A DNA stretch of 64,000 nucleotides, from contig CAVWJS010000006.1 in assembly GCA_963755495.1 (NCBI GenBank), positions 1,116,001-1,180,000 on the forward strand, in the 5' to 3' direction. Below, one piece after another: positions 59,061 to 64,000 of this stretch. Both the position numbers and the translations under genes were made by a program. Position 1 is the first letter of the stretch. The number at the start of each line of letters is the position of its first letter. The DNA is from Bog-473 sp963755495 (GTDB lineage: Bacteria; Actinomycetota; Acidimicrobiia; Acidimicrobiales; RAAP-2). Below the pieces are notes generated by a model, which was given only the letters and a program-made list of their open reading frames with translations, did not search any database and had not been told where the DNA came from.

Positions 59061-60656
59061 ATGCGCGTCCAATCGAGTCTGGAATTGGCCTGGGTGCACG
59101 GTTCCGACCTGTTGTTCGGAAACAACCAACCGAACGGTTCGGTTCCGTTTAGAAAATGCAAGTACCAGGACTCTTCGCCAAGTTTGCGCCTCGAGAGCCG
59201 GACAGAACCCCTCTCTCGATCGAGGGAGCGACTCCCCCGCCATAATGGCGGGATCGATGCGACGGAGGCTTCGGCCCAACGAGTTGAACCCCGGCTACTG
59301 CAGCAGCTGAAGGAGGCCGTCGGGGCGCAGCATGTCATTGTGGACTCAGACGTCATGGCGTCCTACTCCCGGGACTGGACGGGACGCTTTCAAGGCGCAG
59401 CTTCGGCCGTGCTCCGCCCCGGTGACAGCGACGAGGTGGCGGCGGTCATCGGGCTCTGCCGGGACGCCGGCGTGGCCCTCGTACCCCAAGGTGGGAATAC
59501 CGGTCTCGTGGGTGGGGGCGTGCCGCTGCATGGGGAGGTCGTGTTGAGTCTGGGCCGGCTGGCCCGGATTTTTGACGTGGACCAAGTGGGCGGACAACTC
59601 ACGGCGGGCGCCGGGGCATCCGTGGCCGCAGTGCAAGCGGCTGCGGGCGCAGCCGGATGGAACTACGGCATCGATTTGGGGAGCCGTGACAGCGCGACGA
59701 TCGGTGGCACCGTGGCCACCAACGCTGGCGGACTCCAGGTCCTACGGCACGGCAACACCCGGGCGCAACTGCTCGGGGTGGAGGCGGTGCTCGGCACGGG
59801 AGCGGTGGTGTCGCACCTGGCCGGTCTGCTCAAGGACAACACGGGCTACGACCTCGGGGGCCTGCTGTGTGGCAGCGAGGGCACCCTCGGCGTGGTGACC
59901 GCGGCGCGCCTGCGGCTGGTTCCGCCCAGTCCTGAGCGGGTCGTGGCGCTGCTGGGTTTCGCGTCCACCACGGCCGCGGTCGACGCCGGCTTCCTCCTGC
60001 GGCGCAGCCTGCCCGAACTGCAATCGCTCGAGCTCTTCCTGGCGGCCGGCCTCGAGCTCGTCTGTCGCATCGGCAACCTCCCTCCACCCTTTGCCCGCGG
60101 ACATCGGGCCTATCTCCTGGCCGAGGTGGCGGGCCAGCGTGATCCGCTGCCCGCTCTGGGGGAAGTGCTCGAATCGGTCCCGTGGATCGAAGACGTCGCC
60201 GTAGCCACGGAACCGGCGCGCCAGGCCCAGCTGTGGCGCTATCGCGAGGGGCACACCGAGGCAATCAACGGCCTGGGCGCGCCGCACAAACTTGACGTGA
60301 CACTCCCCGCTCCAGAGCTGGCGGCATTCATTGAGACGGTGCCCGAAGTTGTCAGTGCCGCCAACCCGCGCGCCACGACGTGGCTCTTCGGCCATGTGGC
60401 CGATGGCAATGTCCACGTGAACATCACCGGCGTCGACCCCGATGATGTGGACGTGGACGACCGGGTATTGGTGTTGGCGGCCAACATGGGGGGAAGCATC
60501 AGCGCGGAGCACGGCATCGGAACGGCGAAGCGGCCGTGGCTCCACCTCAATCGGACCGAGGCCGAGATGGGGGCGTTTCGGAGTATCAAGGACGCACTCG
60601 ACCCGTCCGGGATCTTGAACCCGCACGTGCTCTTCCCGGGGACAGCTCTGAGGTGA
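59061..60656 (+). CDS. FAD-linked oxidase (glycolate/D-lactate dehydrogenase GlcD type), start uncertain
   Basis: The recognisable enzyme begins about 59290 with LLQQLKEAVGAQHVIVDSDVMASYSRDWTGRF. It contains the FAD-PCMH domain (RPGDSDEVAAVIGLCRDAGVALVPQGGNTGLVGGGVP, IDLGSRDSATIGGTVATNAGG, GSEGTLGVVTAARLRLVP) and the C-terminal cap ending GHVADGNVHVN, SAEHGIGTAKRPWL and DPSGILNPH. It oxidises a 2-hydroxy acid with FAD, passing electrons onward. ATG 59061 is the first good start after the divergent MFS gene, but the 75 residues up to the domain are unconserved. No GlcE/GlcF genes follow. Confidence 0.88.
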   Translation: MRVQSSLELAWVHGSDLLFGNNQPNGSVPFRKCKYQDSSPSLRLESRTEPLSRSRERLPRHNGGIDATEASAQRVEPRLLQQLKEAVGAQHVIVDSDVMASYSRDWTGRFQGAASAVLRPGDSDEVAAVIGLCRDAGVALVPQGGNTGLVGGGVPLHGEVVLSLGRLARIFDVDQVGGQLTAGAGASVAAVQAAAGAAGWNYGIDLGSRDSATIGGTVATNAGGLQVLRHGNTRAQLLGVEAVLGTGAVVSHLAGLLKDNTGYDLGGLLCGSEGTLGVVTAARLRLVPPSPERVVALLGFASTTAAVDAGFLLRRSLPELQSLELFLAAGLELVCRIGNLPPPFARGHRAYLLAEVAGQRDPLPALGEVLESVPWIEDVAVATEPARQAQLWRYREGHTEAINGLGAPHKLDVTLPAPELAAFIETVPEVVSAANPRATTWLFGHVADGNVHVNITGVDPDDVDVDDRVLVLAANMGGSISAEHGIGTAKRPWLHLNRTEAEMGAFRSIKDALDPSGILNPHVLFPGTALR

Positions 60657-61038
60657 GCAGCTTCATGGCGATTCTGCCGCTCGGCACCCTCGTGGTCAGC
60701 CTTCGCCTCCGTCCCGTACCCCTGGAGAGATCTGTCCGCAGCGCGCGCACCACGCTGCCGGTGTCCGGTCATCCGAGGGGTGGATCAGGGCTCCACAACG
60801 CGCACAACGCCAGATCACAGGAGACTGCTTTTCCGATCCCGACACAAACCTTCCCTTTCATCCGGCTCGAAAACATACCCCCGAGATGGCGCCGGCGGTG
60901 GGATGGAGGGGTACTGCGTATGGTCCGGCGGCCACCAGCCACCAAGTGCCGCATCGCTATACTGCGCCGCAGCTGAGTTGTCTCAACCTCCTCCAAAAAC
61001 GGGGACGCACGTAGCGCTCAGGAGCCGGAAAGGGCTCA
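60657..61038. other. Intergenic region, no recognised gene
   Basis: About 380 bp between the FAD-linked oxidase and the GAF-ANTAR gene. Frames are open on both strands but show no family motif or ribosome binding site. It probably holds the promoter of the GAF-ANTAR gene. Confidence 0.45.
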
Positions 61039-61758
61039 ATGGAGGAGCAGCAAGAAGCGATCGCCGAGAGCCTCCGCGCGCTTGCGCAATTTTTTGTCAA
61101 CGACGGCACGCTGGGCGACACTCTGCTTCGGGTCAGTCAAATGGCGTGTGAGTTCACCCCGGCCAAGTATGCCGGCATCACCATGATGGTCGAGGGCTCA
61201 CCCCGCACTGGAGTCTTCACGCATCCAGAAGCGCCCGAGATCGACGAAGCCCAATATCGCAACGGAGAAGGGCCGTGCATGTACGCCTTCCGAGACCAGC
61301 AGCTCTATCGCATCGATTCGACAATCCAAGACCAACGTTGGCCCGACTTTTGTCGCCGCGCAGCGGCTCACGGGATTTATTCGACCCTTTCGGTCCCGCT
61401 CGCCGCACGCGGGAAGAGCCTGGGGGCCTTGAACCTCTACTCAGAGTCCGAGAATGCCTTCACGGCGGACCACGAGAGGAGTGTTCGCATCTTCGCAGAC
61501 CAGGCCTGCATCGTGCTTGCCAATGCTCAGGTGTATTGGGACGCCCGCCAACTCAGCGAGAATCTGAGCCAAGCCATTGAGACACGGGAGACGATCAGCC
61601 AGGCCGTCGGCATTCTTATCGCTACGGGAGGTCGGACTCCGGACGACGCCTTTCAGGTCCTCGTCAACGCATCACAACGCGAGAACCGAAAGGTGAGGGA
61701 CATCGCCGTTGAGATCGTGGCTCGGACGGTAAAACGGCAAACGGACGAGAGCGCGTAG
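61039..61758 (+). CDS. GAF and ANTAR domain regulator (RNA-binding antiterminator)
   Basis: A 239-residue protein from ATG 61039. The GAF domain (residues about 25-165) contains FTPAKYAGITMMVEG, GEGPCMYAFRDQQLYRI and GIYSTLSVPLAARGKSLGALNLYSE. A coiled linker leads to an ANTAR domain (about 172-232) with the ETRETISQAVGILIATGGRTPDDAFQVLVNASQRENRKVRDIAVEIV three-helix bundle. ANTAR proteins bind paired hairpins in mRNA leaders and prevent termination. They are common in mycobacteria and relatives. The signal bound by GAF is unknown, and so are its RNA targets. GlgX follows after 50 bp. Confidence 0.92.
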   Translation: MEEQQEAIAESLRALAQFFVNDGTLGDTLLRVSQMACEFTPAKYAGITMMVEGSPRTGVFTHPEAPEIDEAQYRNGEGPCMYAFRDQQLYRIDSTIQDQRWPDFCRRAAAHGIYSTLSVPLAARGKSLGALNLYSESENAFTADHERSVRIFADQACIVLANAQVYWDARQLSENLSQAIETRETISQAVGILIATGGRTPDDAFQVLVNASQRENRKVRDIAVEIVARTVKRQTDESA

Positions 61759-61808
61759 AAATCGCGTCTTCTTGGTCAAGCCTGCCGACTGCGGGGTAAG
61801 AAGTACCG

Positions 61809-63869
61809 ATGCAACCACAGTCCGGCCGTCATTTTCCCCTGGGCGCCACGCCCACCGGGGAGGGTCTCAATGTCGCGGTGTCCTCGGAGGTCGCTGATGG
61901 CATCGAGTTCTGCCTCTTCGATGAGGACGGAACGGAAGAACGCATCGCATTGCCGGAGCGAACAGCACACATCTGGCATGGTCTCCTGCCAAACGTCCGG
62001 CCGGGGCAACGCTACGGGCTACGGGTGCACGGCCCTTGGGATCCTGCCAACGGATTGCGGTGCAATCCGGCCAAGCTCCTCATCGACCCCCACGCCACGG
62101 CCATCGACGGCGATGTCGCCTGGGGCCAAGCGGTCTTCGGGCACGACCAGGACCAACCCGACACCCTCAATGACCTCGATTCGGCGCCGGCCATGCCCAA
62201 GTGCGTGGTGACCGAGCGATCCTTCGATTGGGAGGGCGACGCGCGGCTTCACATTCCCCTCGAAGAAAGCGTGGTCTACGAAACCCATGTAAAGGGAATT
62301 ACTCAGCGCCACCCCGATGTCCCTGAGGAGATCCGTGGCACGTACGCCGGACTCGCCCATCCGGCGATAACGGGATACCTATCGGATCTCGGCGTCACGG
62401 CAGTCGAACTCCTGCCTGTCCATCACTTCGTACACGATGCACGCTTGCTCGATTTAGGCCTCACGAACTACTGGGGGTACGACAGCATCGGATTCTTAGC
62501 CCCTCACGGGGCGTACAGTTCGGCGGGAACGGCAGGCCAACAGGTCAACGAGTTCAAATCCATGGTGAAGGCACTTCATGGAGCAGGTCTCGAGGTCATC
62601 CTTGACGTCGTCTACAACCACACCGCCGAAGGCGATCACCTGGGACCGACGTTGTCCCTCAAGGGCATCGACAACCCCGCGTATTACCGACTCGTTGACG
62701 GCGAGCGGGCGTCTTACTTCGACACCACGGGCACGGGGAACAGTGTCAATGTCGGCCATCCCGCCGCCCTCCGGCTCATCATGGACTCGCTGCGGTATTG
62801 GGTGACCGACATGCACGTCGACGGGTTCCGCTTCGATCTGGCCACAACGTTGACTCGGCAAACGGGCAACGAGGACATCCATAGCGCGTTCTTGGACCTG
62901 GTGCATCAAGACCCCGTCCTCGCCCCGGTGAAGCTCATCGCCGAGCCGTGGGACATTGCGGGCTACATGGTGGGGGGATTCCCTGCCCGCTGGTCAGAGT
63001 GGAACGGGAAGTATCGCGACCAGGTGCGCGATTTCTGGCGAGGTGAGGAAGGTCTGCTGGGCGAGTTCGCTCTGCGGGTGACCGGGAGTGGCGATATTTA
63101 CTCCTCCGATCGCCGGGTCCCCACGGCGAGCGTCAACTTCGTGACGGCGCACGATGGGTTCACGCTGGCCGACCTCACCGCGTACAACGAGAAGCACAAC
63201 CAAGCCAACGGCGAAGACAATAACGATGGCGAGAGCAACAACCGCTCGTGGAATTGCGGGGCCGAAGGTCCGACCGACGACCCCTCGATTACGAAGCTTC
63301 GTGATCGTCAGCGGCGCAACCTCATAGGAACGCTACTGCTGTCCGCCGGAATTCCGATGCTCCTGGGCGGCGACGAAATGGGTCGCACCCAAGGAGGGAA
63401 CAACAATGCGTACTGCCAGGACACCGAGATCTCCTGGTATGACTGGGCGCATGCGGATGAACATCTCCGGGAGTTCACCCGCACTGCATTGGCACTGCGC
63501 CGCGAGCATCCAGCTTTGCGCCCACGCGAATACCTGCGCGGCCCCGGTGGCGCCCCGGCGCAGATGGTCCTCTATCGAGCCGACGGGAAGCAAATGGTGG
63601 AAGCGGATTGGCAAGATCCCTCCGCCAAGACGTTGGCGATCTCGCTTGACGGCCGGCAGATCGAAGATGCCGAAGGCGATACGGACAGCGAACGATTCTT
63701 GGTCTTGCTCAACGCGCACTACGAACCGGTGACCTTTACCCTTCCGCCGGGACACACCGGCTGGCAGATCGTTCTGAGTAGTGTGGAGCCATCGGAAGCC
63801 CCCACGGTGCAGGATGGCAGTGTGCTCGAGGTGGCCGACCGGTCGTTTCTGCTGCTTGTGGCGACGTAG
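61809..63869 (+). CDS. glgX: Glycogen debranching enzyme GlgX (GH13)
   Basis: A 686-residue alpha-1,6-glucosidase. The N-terminal CBM48 domain has FPLGATPTGEGLNVAVSS and QRYGLRVHGPWDPANGLRCNP. In the catalytic domain: GVTAVELLPVHHFV, GLEVILDVVYNHTAEG, HVDGFRFDLA (nucleophile Asp), LIAEPWDI (acid/base Glu), VTAHDGFTLADL (third Asp), and GGDEMGRTQGGNNNAYCQD, LREFTRTALALRREHPALR near the C-terminal beta domain. It removes short limit-dextrin branches from glycogen, and can belong to the TreX/TreY/TreZ trehalose route. No treY or treZ gene is seen before the window ends. Confidence 0.95.
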   Translation: MQPQSGRHFPLGATPTGEGLNVAVSSEVADGIEFCLFDEDGTEERIALPERTAHIWHGLLPNVRPGQRYGLRVHGPWDPANGLRCNPAKLLIDPHATAIDGDVAWGQAVFGHDQDQPDTLNDLDSAPAMPKCVVTERSFDWEGDARLHIPLEESVVYETHVKGITQRHPDVPEEIRGTYAGLAHPAITGYLSDLGVTAVELLPVHHFVHDARLLDLGLTNYWGYDSIGFLAPHGAYSSAGTAGQQVNEFKSMVKALHGAGLEVILDVVYNHTAEGDHLGPTLSLKGIDNPAYYRLVDGERASYFDTTGTGNSVNVGHPAALRLIMDSLRYWVTDMHVDGFRFDLATTLTRQTGNEDIHSAFLDLVHQDPVLAPVKLIAEPWDIAGYMVGGFPARWSEWNGKYRDQVRDFWRGEEGLLGEFALRVTGSGDIYSSDRRVPTASVNFVTAHDGFTLADLTAYNEKHNQANGEDNNDGESNNRSWNCGAEGPTDDPSITKLRDRQRRNLIGTLLLSAGIPMLLGGDEMGRTQGGNNNAYCQDTEISWYDWAHADEHLREFTRTALALRREHPALRPREYLRGPGGAPAQMVLYRADGKQMVEADWQDPSAKTLAISLDGRQIEDAEGDTDSERFLVLLNAHYEPVTFTLPPGHTGWQIVLSSVEPSEAPTVQDGSVLEVADRSFLLLVAT

Positions 63870-64000
63870 ACGTCACTGGGCGCACGATGTTGACACCGGT
63901 ATCGAAGCCTGCCAGGCTCGCCCGACATGGGGTCCTGTACGAAACCGGGCGCCGTCGATCGTTCATGGGCTGCGCAGTAGCCCGCAAGGAGGCCTCGAAC
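63870..64000. other. Right edge, no gene start recognised
   Basis: The 131 bases after glgX contain an AAGGAGG-like sequence near 63989-63995, which may be the ribosome binding site of a gene starting just beyond the window. Nothing else can be said. Confidence 0.35.

Overview
The window is 64 kb of high-GC DNA that reads as an actinobacterial chromosome, most likely class Acidimicrobiia. This is inferred from the FGDAxFYGS repeat proteins, the DUF6629 protein, the GAF-ANTAR regulator and the LytB/IspH and Der contexts; no rRNA or tRNA gene was seen. The right part (about 38-64 kb) is ordinary chromosome with intact reading frames. The left and middle (about 1-37 kb) is accessory DNA: glycosyltransferases, two low-GC flippase genes, insertion sequence debris, c-di-GMP riboswitches and one RiPP cluster.

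The centrepiece is a lasso peptide operon on the minus strand (18.8 to 12.4 kb). In transcription order it holds two LuxR-type regulators, an ABC ATPase, an ABC-2 permease, a PqqD-like RRE protein, an asparagine-synthetase-like cyclase, a 47-residue precursor, a B2 protease with its own RRE-like N terminus, and an HPr-kinase-like protein. Most genes overlap by 4 nt. The predicted core starts SKPGIFFD (Ser1-Asp8 ring) and ends HPHHHHGS, so it has a histidine-rich tail and a terminal Ser that the kinase could phosphorylate. Both response regulators lack the phospho-acceptor Asp.

Around it lie two c-di-GMP-I (GEMM) riboswitches. One precedes a tiny CHRCGWRG double-CxxC protein, a family with three members in 6 kb. 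The other precedes a secreted repeat protein with a GH16 domain. From 19 to 37 kb there is a glycan locus: several GT2, GT4 and other transferases, a GMC oxidoreductase, a sugar epimerase, an NTP_transf_5 protein, a flippase, an IS3 element and an older IS3 remnant. Nearly every gene here is split by single-base indels although conserved motifs continue in the shifted frame, so consensus sequencing error must be separated from true decay. One in-frame stop and the IS remnants point to some real decay.

From 38 kb on: HAD phosphatase and 6-phosphogluconate dehydrogenase, a secreted phosphoesterase, a gamma carbonic anhydrase, a 987-residue Ig-repeat surface protein with 282-bp tandem repeats, a DUF512 radical SAM protein, Der and a zinc-ribbon gene in one overlapping operon, an SRPBCC-ArsR-SRPBCC operon with operator-like palindromes, a tandem pair of 417-residue solute-binding proteins without a transporter, then TetR, IspH, an HD-domain protein, a GT2, a 2Fe-2S protein with an MFS exporter, a FAD-linked oxidase, a GAF-ANTAR protein and glycogen debranching enzyme GlgX.
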